From positions 2,728,001 through 2,792,000 of the forward strand of contig NZ_CP084703.1 in the NCBI RefSeq assembly GCF_020519665.1: a DNA stretch of 64,000 nucleotides, read 5' to 3'. The notes under the pieces are model-generated. The model worked only from the letters and a program-made list of their open reading frames with translations, was not told the origin of the DNA and searched no databases. A program made the position numbers and the translations under genes. This DNA comes from Bacillus shivajii. Its GTDB lineage: Bacteria; Bacillota; Bacilli; Bacillales; Salisediminibacteriaceae. Shown here piece by piece: positions 26,664 through 36,624 of the stretch (within the stretch, counting starts at the first letter, position 1; each line of letters starts with the position of its first letter).

Positions 26664-27743
26664 TTACCAAGGAGTGATAAAATTTTGCGTATAATAATCT
26701 CGATAAACACCTACACCAAGGTGTGTGAAATCTTCTTTTAAAAGGTTCACTCGGTGACCTTCACTATTTAACCATCCTTCTACTGCAGCTATTGCATCCA
26801 CATACTTTGCAGCAATATTTTCGGCTGCCATTTGATAATGGATATATTCTGCTTCTAAGCGATCTTTTAATTCCCCGGCTGTAGGGGACGTATGTGAGAA
26901 ATAATCATTGATATACATATCCTCACTATGCAAAAAAGCAACGAAAGCTGTTTCTTCATCCCACTCTAATGGATCTAGACCATGCCTTTTTCTAATCATA
27001 TTAGTCATATCAAAAATCTGTTTTGATTGTCCTTCCTGGATTTTTTGCCAATCACTGTTTGTGAATTCTTCTCGTTCCGGTAGTTCGCCACGGTAAATAA
27101 TTGAATAAGGTCGCTGGAGCAGTAATATTTCAGGGCTCATATACCTTACGGAGGAAAGTTTTCTCTCAGTCGTATCAAAGTAAAACTGTACCCAAACGTT
27201 TTCATCTAATTTTGCCAATGGGCGTGAGTTAAGTTCTTCATCATTTAATTCAAACTGATAGGAAGAAAATGACCCACTAAGGGAAACATTTGTTTCGAAT
27301 GAAATGACTTCATCAATTTCGTCATATGAGTCACCAACATTGAAAAGGCCGTTTTCAAACTTATGATCATTCGTAAACAAGGAAACCACTTCTCCATCTA
27401 AGATAGCTATCTGCAGATATTCCTCTTCATTATATATCCACCAATCATACCCATATGGTGATAGATCTTTTCTTACTGGTTCGCCGAAAAGGTCAACGAT
27501 CTCCTTATCAGAAACTCCTAGCCAAAGGTGCAGTCCTTCCTCTTCCTTTTTTTCTTGACTTACAGTCTTTTTATCTTTTTTTTCGGTTTCTTTTTCACTT
27601 TCCTTACTATTGTCTTCTTCTATATATGAAGACGTTTCTCGCTCTTCTTTTTCTTCAGTTATCTCACGATCATCACTAAAAAACAAAGTAAATAATCCAA
27701 AAACGACGATAAATGCGAATAAGAAAGATATAATCGATTTCAT
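26664..27743 (-). CDS. ylbC: CAP-domain protein YlbC
   Basis: Membrane-anchored exported protein of 359 residues. It has an N-terminal membrane segment (about 4-22), a highly charged linker (about 24-70), a CAP-associated N-terminal domain (about 75-225) and a C-terminal CAP/SCP domain with MTNMIRKRHGLDPLEWDE, HSEDMYINDYFSHTSP and WLNSEGHRVNLL. The family is found in spore formers and resembles spore-crust CAP proteins; activity unknown. Confidence 0.9.
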   Translation of the reverse strand: MKSIISFLFAFIVVFGLFTLFFSDDREITEEKEERETSSYIEEDNSKESEKETEKKDKKTVSQEKKEEEGLHLWLGVSDKEIVDLFGEPVRKDLSPYGYDWWIYNEEEYLQIAILDGEVVSLFTNDHKFENGLFNVGDSYDEIDEVISFETNVSLSGSFSSYQFELNDEELNSRPLAKLDENVWVQFYFDTTERKLSSVRYMSPEILLLQRPYSIIYRGELPEREEFTNSDWQKIQEGQSKQIFDMTNMIRKRHGLDPLEWDEETAFVAFLHSEDMYINDYFSHTSPTAGELKDRLEAEYIHYQMAAENIAAKYVDAIAAVEGWLNSEGHRVNLLKEDFTHLGVGVYRDYYTQNFITPW

Positions 27744-27923
27744 TGTTATCTCCTCTCTAGATACATTCTCTAGTCCACTACTTCAATTCTAGAGGGGAAA
27801 TGGTCTTTCCTCCTAAATGACAATGATTCTTAAATTTTGTGATATTGCTCCATAATTCTACAATACAATATTAGACTTATCACAAAAGCTGATTGATGAA
27901 AATAAAAGCTTTTTTACAATGAA

Positions 27924-27966
27924 AAAGAGCTACCACTGATGATAAATTGTGGTAGCTCTTAATCAA
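27924..27966 (-). terminator. Terminator after ylbB
   Basis: AAGAGCTACCAC pairs with GTGGTAGCTCTT, placed just after the ylbB stop. Confidence 0.82.
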
Positions 27967-27969
27967 GAA

Positions 27970-28398
27970 TCAATGGTGAAGTTCAGGGCGTTCTGAAATC
28001 TCTGATAATGCAAAGGCAGCATCATGCTCAGTAGACGTATGAATAGCTAAATCTCCTAAAGAGACAATTCCTACTAAACGGCTATTTTCTACTATAGGCA
28101 AACGTCGAATTTGTTTTTCAGCCATCATTTTTGCCGCCTCATCGACACTCATACTTGGTTCTGCAGTTAAGAGATGGTCGCTCATCACATCTGTTACTTG
28201 AGAAGAGTTGGGCTTTTTCTCCGCTACGCCTCTCATAACAATATCACGATCTGTAATCATTCCTAGTAAGTGCTGGTTTTCACAGATAGGTATTGCCCCA
28301 ACATTTAATTCTTTCATTTTTACAGCAACTTCATAAACATTGTCTTGAGGAGAGCAAGTTTCTACATCACTTGTCATAATGTCTTTTAACGTTTTCAT
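27970..28398 (-). CDS. ylbB: CBS-domain protein YlbB
   Basis: Cytoplasmic protein of 142 residues made of two CBS domains (about 7-60 and 70-125), a module that binds adenosine nucleotides. Motifs GAIPICENQHLLGMITDRDIV and RRLPIVENSRLVGIVSLGDLA mark the two repeats. No effector domain is present, so the partner it regulates is unknown. AGGAGG precedes the start. A MITE-like element begins 64 bases upstream. Confidence 0.92.
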   Translation of the reverse strand: MKTLKDIMTSDVETCSPQDNVYEVAVKMKELNVGAIPICENQHLLGMITDRDIVMRGVAEKKPNSSQVTDVMSDHLLTAEPSMSVDEAAKMMAEKQIRRLPIVENSRLVGIVSLGDLAIHTSTEHDAAFALSEISERPELHH

Positions 28399-28461
28399 TT
28401 TCTACCTCCTTTACAGTCATGATGCATTTATTATTTTACAAAAAGATAAAAAGCATGCACT

Positions 28462-28729
28462 TGAATCAATTTCATACTTCAAAATAAGATGGGAAATTCT
28501 GAATGATGAGCGTGAACTTCACTTCAGACGGGCGCTTTCCCGAGGGCTTGTCTTCAGCTAACTTAGGCTTGACGACTCTTCGCCTAAGTGGATCTTCAGA
28601 CTGCGCTGATCCTCCGGGAGTCGCCGCCTTTAGTTACGTTCACTCCCAAATAAAACGTACATCATAATGAAAAAAATTATAATATCATTCGTTTCATTGT
28701 GCAAAAAACGCAATTATGAAATTGATTCA
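28462..28729 (+). repeat. MITE-like interspersed element, 268 bp (shortest copy)
   Basis: Perfect 15-base terminal inverted repeats at 28462-28476 and 28715-28729. It has the GTGAAC...GTTCAC arms and the CTTAGGC/GCCTAAG hairpin but lacks the hairpin-module array present in the longer copies, showing that the array is an optional insert. Flanks show no clear target duplication. Confidence 0.83.
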
Positions 28730-28837
28730 TTTATATATATTTTTATAAGATCGACATTGATTTCGTTGCATCCTGAGCGATTTCGTAATATCATAAAAAA
28801 GAATACGATTGTTTCAGTTCTCTAGGAGGTATAAATA

Positions 28838-29185
28838 ATGAAATTTGAAGAAACAGGTTTAGAAGGATTATCTATTGAATTTCAAGCATTTGAGGAAATA
28901 ATGGAGAATGCTGGGTTTTATTCAGTATACGATTATGAACGCGTAACGTTTGACTATAAAATCTTAATGCATGATGATGTTTATTACTTCCGTGTTCAAG
29001 CGTTTGCTACTGAAGGTGAAATCCCAAATCCTCATTGTACGGTTAAATTAATGAAACCTATCTTAGGAAAGCACTATTATCCACACGGCATTGAATATGA
29101 TGAAACATTTTCAAAAACAATAGTTGACAAGTGCAATAAAAAAATTAACATCATTAAAGAGAAACTTCAAGAAGAAGCCATTTAG
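28838..29185 (+). CDS. YugN-like family protein
   Basis: A 115-residue cytoplasmic protein resembling the YugN-like family (GLEGLSIEFQAFEEIMENAG, WDYERV-type motif YDYERVTFDYK, and LGKHYYPHGIEYDE). Function unknown. AGGAGG lies nine bases upstream of the ATG. It stands alone downstream of a MITE-like repeat. Confidence 0.85.
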   Translation: MKFEETGLEGLSIEFQAFEEIMENAGFYSVYDYERVTFDYKILMHDDVYYFRVQAFATEGEIPNPHCTVKLMKPILGKHYYPHGIEYDETFSKTIVDKCNKKINIIKEKLQEEAI

Positions 29186-29460
29186 CAGTTATACATAGCT
29201 TCATATTGTTGAACAAAAGTGATGCTTTCGATCTCATTCACTCGTTTCAGAGTGAGGGAATATATCGGAGGCATTCTTTTTTCAATATTTTTGAATAATA
29301 CATCGATATGTTTCTATAAATAACACTATTATTACCTTCACTTTCATAATATAATGTATATACATCAGTACATTGACTGATTAAAAGAAATATAAAAGCT
29401 ATACATATAGCTAACCTTATTGATCTAAGTTTTGTCTTGATAGAGAGGGGCATTCAACTG

Positions 29461-30516
29461 ATGTCGCAAAATGTGAAAAAATATTTATATATTAGTCTTG
29501 GGGTTATTTTTGCTGCCCTTTTTATATATTTCGTTTTACCTGTATCTGTTCCTTTGATCGTCGCTTTTGTAACCGCTCTTTTTTTAACACCTGCAGTAAA
29601 TGCCTTACATAAGCGCGTAAAGATTTCAAGAGCCTTGTCAGTGTTTATCGTCTTTATCATATTCTTATCAATTTTAACGATTATCGTGTATTTCACTTTA
29701 ACACGAGCGATGACACAACTAAATCAGTTCGTTGAAAATTTACCGGTAACAATCAACGAATTGAATATCGTATGGATTAATTTTTTAGCGAATTTAGAAA
29801 CGCAATTCGGCCACTATTCACCAGATATTGTTAATGAAATTGACCGAGCTGTAACAGTCCAATTAGGTAATTTGAGAGATGGATTATCTGAGCTAGATAT
29901 TTTCGGAAATGTATCAGCTATTCTTTTAAAAATTCCATCTTACCTTGTCTCTTTTTTAGTTTACTTAATTGCCTTATATTTATTTTTACTTGAATTACCT
30001 CGCTTAAAGAAAAAAGTCTTTCAATATATGACTGAAAAGACTGCTGAAAAGGTACGCTTTATGTCATCTCGTCTCGCATATGTTATCTTTGGCTTCTTTA
30101 AAGCACAGTTTCTTGTAAGTATAATTATATTTGTGGTTACCTTTGTTGGTTTATTGTTCATTGCTCCTGAGGTTGCATTTTTAATGTCTTTATTCATTTG
30201 GATCATTGACTTTATACCTATCATTGGTTCAATTGCTGTTTTAGCACCATGGGCAGGTTATCACTTCATTGCAGGTAATACACCACTCGCCATTCAATTG
30301 CTAATATTAGCAGCCGTCTTATTAACAATTCGCCGAACCGTGGAACCGAAAGTAATGGGACATCACATTGGCTTATCACCGCTTGCAACATTAATCTCAT
30401 TATTTATTGGTTTACAACTAATTGGAGTACTCGGGTTTATTCTCGGTCCACTAGTCGTTATATTATTTACAAGCGCAAAAGAAGCTGGAATTATTAAGAT
30501 GAATTTCAAGTTGTGA
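29461..30516 (+). CDS. AI-2E family membrane transporter (YtvI-like)
   Basis: Integral membrane protein of the AI-2E/UPF0118 family, 351 residues with about seven to eight membrane segments. The family includes B. subtilis YtvI, YubA and YrrI, for which transport of ions or signals is only partly defined. Late conserved motifs are LFIWIIDFIPIIGS and VEPKVMGHHIGLSPLATL. ATG 29461 (GAGAGGGG upstream) is chosen over an upstream TTG. The 275 bases before it hold no convincing gene. A strong terminator follows. Confidence 0.88.
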   Translation: MSQNVKKYLYISLGVIFAALFIYFVLPVSVPLIVAFVTALFLTPAVNALHKRVKISRALSVFIVFIIFLSILTIIVYFTLTRAMTQLNQFVENLPVTINELNIVWINFLANLETQFGHYSPDIVNEIDRAVTVQLGNLRDGLSELDIFGNVSAILLKIPSYLVSFLVYLIALYLFLLELPRLKKKVFQYMTEKTAEKVRFMSSRLAYVIFGFFKAQFLVSIIIFVVTFVGLLFIAPEVAFLMSLFIWIIDFIPIIGSIAVLAPWAGYHFIAGNTPLAIQLLILAAVLLTIRRTVEPKVMGHHIGLSPLATLISLFIGLQLIGVLGFILGPLVVILFTSAKEAGIIKMNFKL

Positions 30517-30535
30517 TAGAAATAAAATTCATATT

Positions 30536-30583
30536 TAAAAAAGCTGGTTAGTAAGTGATATCACTTATTAACCAGCTTTTTTG
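30536..30583 (+). terminator. Terminator after AI-2E family gene
   Basis: AAAAAGCTGGTTA pairs with TAACCAGCTTTTTT with a second inner stem, about 20 bases after the stop. Confidence 0.9.
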
Positions 30584-30654
30584 TGGTAGGTGCACACACT
30601 ACAATTACCATAAAGACAATTTTATTTAGCTACCTTGAAAATAAGTTTATACTT

Positions 30655-31080
30655 TAAAAATACATGTTGCTACGCTTTCACCGCTAGGCACAAGTGCGAC
30701 ATCCGTTCTAGCTTCGCTTCACTTGCTATCACGGTGTCTTCTTTGCTGCGGGCACGGCACATGGTTCCAAAACTCACCTTGTTCGTTTTGGATGATTTTC
30801 GGCCACCTGCATCTTCCTCTAAAAACAATGAACCATCTTTCATACGCCCATTGTGCCAATCTCCATTAGCATGGTTATCTATCTGAGATATTAGTTTGAC
30901 AGCTTATACACCCACGGAAAGCGCCCATCGAGAGCAGATCACAAACTCAACAACAAGTAGCACTTATTACCTGCGACGAGTAACCGCAGGAGCAATTATT
31001 ATCTGCGACGAGTAACCGCAGAAGCAACGAGCCGAAAAGCTTCTTAGAACGGCTTCTAGCTCTCCACTATTAAATTCAAT
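30655..31080. repeat. Composite interspersed repeat region
   Basis: Most of the 670-base gap before ctaM. It includes GCTTTCACCGCTAGGCACAA and TGCGACATCC (related to about 51500 and 19250), GCGGGCACGGC, and two hairpin modules (CTGCGACGAGTAACCGCAG) at 30971 and 31003, exactly 32 bases apart. No gene is seen. Confidence 0.65.
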
Positions 31081-31124
31081 ATTCACCTTTAACTGAGCCT
31101 TAGTTTACAAAATAAACTCACAAT

Positions 31125-31171
31125 AAAAAGCTGTATCGAAAAGTTCGCTCACTTCAGATACAGCTTTTTTA
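31125..31171 (-). terminator. Terminator after ctaM
   Basis: AAAAAGCTGTATC pairs with GATACAGCTTTTTT, located 16 bases after the ctaM stop. Confidence 0.85.
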
Positions 31172-31186
31172 ATGAAAAATATTTGA

Positions 31187-31639
31187 TTAAAAGATCGCTC
31201 GAAATAAATTTGTTGTTTCCCCTGGAGGATAGATTACATAAAGAAGTAAATATACCATTATACCAGAACTAGCTGAGCCAAACCAGATAATTGAGGTTAA
31301 CGGTCCTAGCCTTACATGGGTTGCTAACTTGTTCTTATATCCAGTCACTAAGGTCGTAATCCCTAGTACGGCTGCTACAGTAGCTAGTGTAATATGAAAA
31401 ATAAGGAACACCCGATAAAATGTTGCCATATGTTCTGGTCCACCAAAGCTTGTACTACCAATAAATATTGTTTTTGCCAAATAAGTGATGAAAAAAATCA
31501 CCGCTAGAACTGCAGCCCAATACATCATTTTTTTATGTTGTTCTATTTTACGTTTTGCTACTAAATACCACCCTGCTGCTACACAAATAGCACTCAAAGC
31601 TATAAATACTGTACTAATAAAAGGTAAGAATGTTGCCAC
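31187..31639 (-). CDS. ctaM: DUF420 membrane protein, CtaM/YozB
   Basis: Four-helix membrane protein of the DUF420 family; the S. aureus homologue CtaM is needed for mature aa3-type cytochrome oxidase. Conserved features are HKKMMYWAAVLA, TIFIGSTSFGGP, FHITLATVAAVLG and YPPGETT. GTG 31639 with AAAGGATG upstream is preferred over an ATG at 31672 that lacks a ribosome site, giving 150 residues. It lies just after ctaF but is separated by a terminator, so it has its own promoter or depends on readthrough. B. subtilis has ctaG here instead. Confidence 0.85.
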   Translation of the reverse strand: MATFLPFISTVFIALSAICVAAGWYLVAKRKIEQHKKMMYWAAVLAVIFFITYLAKTIFIGSTSFGGPEHMATFYRVFLIFHITLATVAAVLGITTLVTGYKNKLATHVRLGPLTSIIWFGSASSGIMVYLLLYVIYPPGETTNLFRAIF

Positions 31640-31758
31640 TATGGTGTCATCCTTTCTAAATTTCCATATCATCTTCTATTATAAAACGTTTTACAGTTGA
31701 AATGGAAATAGAGATGTGAAGAAATATTTACAAAAGTAATCAAAGATGATCACTTTCA

Positions 31759-31796
31759 AAAAGATACCCTCGCGAATTGCGAGGGTATCTTCTTCA
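31759..31796 (-). terminator. Terminator after ctaF
   Basis: AAGATACCCTCGC pairs with GCGAGGGTATCTT around a short loop, three bases after the ctaF stop. Confidence 0.85.
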
Positions 31797-31798
31797 TC

Positions 31799-32149
31799 TT
31801 AATACTTTACGATTCCAATTAATAACATTAATGACGCAACTGTTGGAATTGCTACTAATACTCCAGTCCAAATCATTGCATTTGGCCAACCGTTTCCACG
31901 ATCATTTAAGTGCATGAAAACGTACAATTGGATAACAACATTCACAACAGCAAGGATTAAAATAAATGGAACTGCAAAGCTATTAGGAATTGCATCACTT
32001 GCAATTGAAACAAACGCGATTGAAGTCATAAAGATCACAAATATAAATGAGATAAGTTGTGTTCTTAATTCTTTCGCTAATTTACGCTTCGTTTTCTTTG
32101 AAGGTTCACCTGTAAGAGGTGCACTTGGATCTATTCCGTGATCAGCCAT
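31799..32149 (-). CDS. ctaF: Cytochrome c oxidase subunit IV
   Basis: Small subunit IV of the caa3-type cytochrome c oxidase, 116 residues with three membrane helices (about 34-52, 58-79, 90-112). FMHLNDRG is typical of subunit IVB. Its start has TAGGAGGGTAA upstream, and it follows ctaE with a 3-base gap, the last gene of the ctaB-ctaC-ctaD-ctaE-ctaF run. Confidence 0.93.
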   Translation of the reverse strand: MADHGIDPSAPLTGEPSKKTKRKLAKELRTQLISFIFVIFMTSIAFVSIASDAIPNSFAVPFILILAVVNVVIQLYVFMHLNDRGNGWPNAMIWTGVLVAIPTVASLMLLIGIVKY

Positions 32150-32152
32150 TTA

Positions 32153-32773
32153 TTACCCTCCTAGTCCCATTAAATATACAACCGTAAAGATGAATACCCA
32201 CACAACATCAATGAAGTGCCAGTATAGTACTGCTACATAAAACTTAGGTGCATTCGTCAGTGTTAGACCTGTTTTTCGGTAACGAATTAATAATGTGATA
32301 ATCCAACCGATACCGAAAGCAACGTGCGCACCGTGAGTTCCGACTAATGTATAGAATGATGAAGCAAATGCACTAGTCGTAAACCCTAGACCATAATGGT
32401 AATACTCATAGAACTCATAAATTTCAAACCCTAAGAAGAGTATTCCAAGGAATACAGTAACCCACATCCATAATAATAAACCTTTGTAGTTACCTTTTTT
32501 CATCGAGATGATCGCAAACACACTTGTTAAACTACTCGTTAAAAGGAACATTGTCATAATAAATACAAGTGGTAAATGGAAGAGGTCAGCTGGCCCCGGT
32601 CCATCTAGTGTACCTCCACGTAATCCTAAATATGTTCCGAATAAACTTGCAAATAGAACCGTTTCTCCACCTAAGAAAAACCAAAATCCTAAAAATTTAT
32701 TCTTTCCTTCTAACGTTGCTTTTTCAGGATTTGGAGGCAAGGTTTGATTTTCTACAGCTTGATCATGTGCCAT
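32153..32773 (-). CDS. ctaE: Cytochrome c oxidase subunit III
   Basis: Subunit III of the caa3 oxidase, 206 residues with five membrane helices. Characteristic segments are FLGFWFFLGGETVLFASLFGTY near the N-terminus, GTHGAHVAFGIGW, and YWHFIDVVWVFIFTVVYLMG at the end. It follows ctaD by two bases. It stabilises the catalytic core and may channel oxygen. Confidence 0.97.
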   Translation of the reverse strand: MAHDQAVENQTLPPNPEKATLEGKNKFLGFWFFLGGETVLFASLFGTYLGLRGGTLDGPGPADLFHLPLVFIMTMFLLTSSLTSVFAIISMKKGNYKGLLLWMWVTVFLGILFLGFEIYEFYEYYHYGLGFTTSAFASSFYTLVGTHGAHVAFGIGWIITLLIRYRKTGLTLTNAPKFYVAVLYWHFIDVVWVFIFTVVYLMGLGG

Positions 32774-32775
32774 AT

Positions 32776-34617
32776 TTACCTAACCTCCTTTTTAACTTCT
32801 TCTGCTGGAATATGGTAACCGTGATCTTCTTTAATTGATCGAACGAACATAGCACCGAAATTGATCAATAAACCAAGTACAGCTATCATCCATGCATTTG
32901 AGTCTGGTGAATGATAAATAAATCCGAAACTTGCAATAAATAGACCAATTGACATTACCATAGGAATAATTGAACCATTCGGCATATGAATGTCACCTAA
33001 AGGTTCTGCTGCTTTTATTTTACCTTCACCTTCATATTTTTCATACCATAATGCATCAACATCACGAACAAGTGGTGTTTGTGCAAAGTTGTATTCAGGT
33101 GTTGGTGATGGTATAGACCATTCAAGTGTACGACCATCCCATGGGTCGCCAGTTGTTTCTTTGTCTTTCATTGAAACAAAGATATTCACAACGAATAGGA
33201 TAAATGCAACACCCATTAAGAACGCGCCAATCGTACTAATAAGGTTCATTGTTTCAAAACCTTGACCTTCAAAATAAGTCGCAATACGACGTTGCATTCC
33301 CATTAGACCTAGGAAGTGCTGGACAAAGAATGTTAAGTGGAAACCAAATAGGAATAACCAGAAGAACCATTTTCCTAATGTTTCGTTCAGCTTGTAACCG
33401 AACATTCTTGGCCACCAGTAGAATGCACCACCGAAAATACCTAGTACTACCCCACCAATGATAACGTAGTGGAAGTGGGCAACGACGAAATACGTGTCAT
33501 GGAACTGGTAGTTTGCTGCACTTGTTGCAAGCATAACACCTGTTACCCCACCCATTACGAAAGACGGAATAAAACCTAAAGCAAATAAATTTGCCGTATT
33601 AATTTTAATTCGGCCGCCCCATAACGTTAAGAGCCAGTTAAAGATTTTAATACCGGTTGGAACGGCGATTGCCATTGTTGCTACTGCAAAGATCGAGTTT
33701 GCAACTGGTCCCATACCTACTGTGAACATGTGGTGAGCCCAAACCATGAACCCTAAGAAACCGATAATTAATGTTGCAAATACCATTGCTGAGTAACCGA
33801 ATAAACGTTTTTTAGAAAACGTTGGAATAATTTCAGAAAAAATACCAAATGCAGGTAAAATTAAAATGTATACTTCTGGGTGTCCAAAGATCCAGAATAA
33901 GTGCTGCCAAATAACTACGTTACCACCAAAGTCAACAGCAAAGTACGTTGCACCAAAGATACGCTCTAGCATCAATAGTAATAAACCGATTGTCAATGCA
34001 GGGAACGCGAATAAAATTAACATAGACGCAACAAAAGAGCTCCATGTAAATAACGGCATTCTCATCATACTCATGCCTGGTGCTCTCATGTTAATGATTG
34101 TTACTAAGAAGTTAATCCCGGCAATTAATGTACCGGCACCACTAACTTGTAAACCTAGAATATAAAAGTCAATACCTGAACCTGAGTATTCACTAGCTAA
34201 CGGTACGTAAGCAGTCCACCCCGCATCAGGAGCTCCGCCTAAGAACCAGCTAAGATTTAATAATATTCCACCAAAGAAGAACAACCAAAACCCTAAAGAG
34301 TTCAAAAATGGAAAGGCAACATCTCGAGCGCCAATTTGAAGTGGAATAATATAGTTCATAAATCCAAATAGAAGTGGCATTGCTGCCAAGAATATCATTG
34401 TAGTCCCGTGCATCGTTAACAATTCGTTAAACGTTTGCGCAGGTAAGAAAGATGCTTCTGGGAACATAAGTTGAATACGCATTAAAATCGCTTCTAAACC
34501 ACCTAAGGCAAAGAAGAATGCGCCTGCGACGAAGTACATAATACCAATCTTTTTATGGTCAACCGTCGTCATCCAGTCCCAAAGCACGCTTTTTGACTGA
34601 GCCTTCTCGTAAGACAC
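32776..34617 (-). CDS. ctaD: Cytochrome c oxidase subunit I
   Basis: Catalytic subunit of the proton-pumping heme-copper oxidase, holding low-spin heme and the heme a3-CuB centre. The 613 residues have at least 12 membrane helices. Visible motifs are MHGTTMIF (heme ligand histidine), WIFGHPEVYILILPAFG (CuB histidine and the cross-linked tyrosine), and HDTYFVVAHFHYVIIGG (heme ligands). The start is GTG. In alkaliphilic Bacillus the caa3 enzyme is the main oxidase for growth at high pH. Confidence 0.98.
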   Translation of the reverse strand: MSYEKAQSKSVLWDWMTTVDHKKIGIMYFVAGAFFFALGGLEAILMRIQLMFPEASFLPAQTFNELLTMHGTTMIFLAAMPLLFGFMNYIIPLQIGARDVAFPFLNSLGFWLFFFGGILLNLSWFLGGAPDAGWTAYVPLASEYSGSGIDFYILGLQVSGAGTLIAGINFLVTIINMRAPGMSMMRMPLFTWSSFVASMLILFAFPALTIGLLLLMLERIFGATYFAVDFGGNVVIWQHLFWIFGHPEVYILILPAFGIFSEIIPTFSKKRLFGYSAMVFATLIIGFLGFMVWAHHMFTVGMGPVANSIFAVATMAIAVPTGIKIFNWLLTLWGGRIKINTANLFALGFIPSFVMGGVTGVMLATSAANYQFHDTYFVVAHFHYVIIGGVVLGIFGGAFYWWPRMFGYKLNETLGKWFFWLFLFGFHLTFFVQHFLGLMGMQRRIATYFEGQGFETMNLISTIGAFLMGVAFILFVVNIFVSMKDKETTGDPWDGRTLEWSIPSPTPEYNFAQTPLVRDVDALWYEKYEGEGKIKAAEPLGDIHMPNGSIIPMVMSIGLFIASFGFIYHSPDSNAWMIAVLGLLINFGAMFVRSIKEDHGYHIPAEEVKKEVR

Positions 34618-34641
34618 GTTATTTACCCCCTTATTTAGCCA

Positions 34642-35658
34642 TTAATCTTCTAATACTTTTAAGTCATTTAAATATTCAATAAGTGCATTCATTTCATCAT
34701 CTGCTAGATGATCAAATCCTGGCATTTCATTTCCTGGTTTCAACTCTTGAGGATAACGAAGCCAATCTTCTAAGTTCTCATCATTTGGATCTAAGAACCC
34801 AGCAAGTACATCTCTTTCACCATAGTTTGTAAGGTTCGGTCCAAGATTTCCACCTTCCTCACCAACTGCGTGACAGCTAATACAGTTCTGTTCAAATACT
34901 TGACGGCCTTCAACAGCAACCTCTGATTGTGGTTCTGTTACATGTGCAGGCGGCTCTTCCATGTTCTGAACCCAAGTGTCAAAAGTATCCGGGTCTACCG
35001 CAATAACTCTAAAGTCCATCCATGCGTGGCCTTCCCCACATAATTCAGCACATTTACCGCGGTAAACACCTTCATTAGGTGCTTCGAACCACAAATAGTT
35101 TGTAATACCAGGAACGTTATCTTGTTTACCCGCTAAAGCAGGAACCCAGAATGCGTGGATAACATCACTAGCTTCTAGTTCAAACATGATTCTAGTATCT
35201 GTTGGGATGTACAAGTCTTGTCCTGCTGTAATACCGTAGTCAGGATACTCAAATTCCCACCAGAATTGGTGTCCAGTAACTCTTACATTTACTACTTCCT
35301 CATCTTCACCTGGTTCCATATCAGCTAATGTAAACGTCTGCATGACGTTCGGTACAGCTAAAATAATAAGTAAGATAATTGGAATAATTGTCCAAACGAA
35401 CTCTAGTCCGCGATTCCCGTGGACTTGCTTCGGAATATGTGTATCTCCTGGACGCTCACGGAAGCGTAACAGTACAATCACATAAAGAACGAAGACGACC
35501 ACAATAACAAAAATCATAATGTACAAGCTGAGCATGATTAAGGAAAACTGCCCCTCTGCAACAGGACCTTGTGGATCAAGAGCAGATAAGTTTTGCATTC
35601 CACAACCAGACATCAGCAAGATGAAAGATAATGGAAATAGTCGCCAAAAGTATTTCAT
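34642..35658 (-). CDS. ctaC: Cytochrome c oxidase subunit II with fused cytochrome c
   Basis: Lipoprotein subunit II of a caa3-type oxidase, 338 residues. Signal peptide ends at the lipobox MSGC (C19), two membrane helices follow (about 40-66 and 87-105), then the CuA domain with H168, C203, C207, H211 and M214, and a C-terminal cytochrome c domain with heme site C259-I-S-C-H263. The fusion brings its own electron carrier. It is followed by ctaD. Confidence 0.98.
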   Translation of the reverse strand: MKYFWRLFPLSFILLMSGCGMQNLSALDPQGPVAEGQFSLIMLSLYIMIFVIVVVFVLYVIVLLRFRERPGDTHIPKQVHGNRGLEFVWTIIPIILLIILAVPNVMQTFTLADMEPGEDEEVVNVRVTGHQFWWEFEYPDYGITAGQDLYIPTDTRIMFELEASDVIHAFWVPALAGKQDNVPGITNYLWFEAPNEGVYRGKCAELCGEGHAWMDFRVIAVDPDTFDTWVQNMEEPPAHVTEPQSEVAVEGRQVFEQNCISCHAVGEEGGNLGPNLTNYGERDVLAGFLDPNDENLEDWLRYPQELKPGNEMPGFDHLADDEMNALIEYLNDLKVLED

Positions 35659-35691
35659 CTCGTTTCAAACCCCTCTTTCTTTAATTAAATC

Positions 35692-36624
35692 TTAAAACAT
35701 GTGAACAATGACCATTAGTGCAAACAAAATTGTTAAATAATTTAATGAGTATACAAACATTTGTTTTGCCCACTTAATGTCATCTTTATATTTGTAGCCA
35801 GCTAAGCCTAAGGCCAACCAGCCGACTCCTAAGATTGTCGCAACGACAGTGTAGATAACCCCGAAGTGCGCAACTGTTAACGAAACAGGTATGATAGCTG
35901 CAACGTACCAGACTATTTGCCTTTTCGTCATTGCAAATCCTGCAACAACAGGTAACATAGGAATACCTGCACGCTTATATTCATCTACACGCTTCATTGC
36001 TAATGCTAAAAAGTGTGGTGGCTGCCAAATAAACATAATTAAAAACAGCGACCAGGCGATTGGATGTAATCCTGGGTCTATCGCAGCCCACCCAATTAAC
36101 GGTGGAACTGCCCCGGAAAAACTACCGACAATCGTATTTAATGTTGTTGTTCGTTTTGTCCACATTGAATATAAAACGACATAAGTAACCATTCCGGCTA
36201 ACCCTATTACTGCAGCAATGATTTCAGTCATTGCTAGCATAATGATTCCTAATAAGGAAATTGTTAGACCGTACGTTAATATTTGTTTCCCGTTTAACTC
36301 CCCACTTACTGATGGACGTTCTTTTGTTCTTTCCATATACGGGTCAATATCACGATCTATATAGTTGTTTAATGCACAACTACCGGCAATGATTAATGCT
36401 GACCCTAAAAGTGCAAGTAATGCTGTTAAAGGATCACTTCCTAATGAAGCACCAGTATAGTAAGCAGCTAAATATAGACCGGCAAATGTCGTAATTAAGT
36501 TAGACATGACTATTCCAGTTTTTGAAATTGCTAAATATGATCTCCATGAAACTTTGTTAACGCTTTTTTCTTCTGTTTGGTCATTTACAGCATCAGCAGT
36601 CGTTATTGAAGATACTTTATTCAC
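35692..36624 (-). CDS. ctaB: Protoheme IX farnesyltransferase
   Basis: Membrane prenyltransferase converting heme B to heme O with farnesyl diphosphate, the first step toward the heme A of CtaD. Motifs [19 protein letters not shown] and the later [14 protein letters not shown] are typical. GTG 36624 follows GGGGGGTGA at good spacing and is preferred; an ATG at 36648 has no ribosome site. 310 residues, about nine helices. Divergent from ctaA, which carries out the next step. Confidence 0.95.
   Translation of the reverse strand: MNKVSSITTADAVNDQTEEKSVNKVSWRSYLAISKTGIVMSNLITTFAGLYLAAYYTGASLGSDPLTALLALLGSALIIAGSCALNNYIDRDIDPYMERTKERPSVSGELNGKQILTYGLTISLLGIIMLAMTEIIAAVIGLAGMVTYVVLYSMWTKRTTTLNTIVGSFSGAVPPLIGWAAIDPGLHPIAWSLFLIMFIWQPPHFLALAMKRVDEYKRAGIPMLPVVAGFAMTKRQIVWYVAAIIPVSLTVAHFGVIYTVVATILGVGWLALGLAGYKYKDDIKWAKQMFVYSLNYLTILFALMVIVHMF

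Noticed and set aside
29247-29453. 68-codon minus-strand ORF with a hydrophobic N-terminus upstream of the AI-2E gene
   Set aside because: No ribosome site before the ATG, overlap with the translation signals of the next gene, and composition expected from AT-rich DNA.
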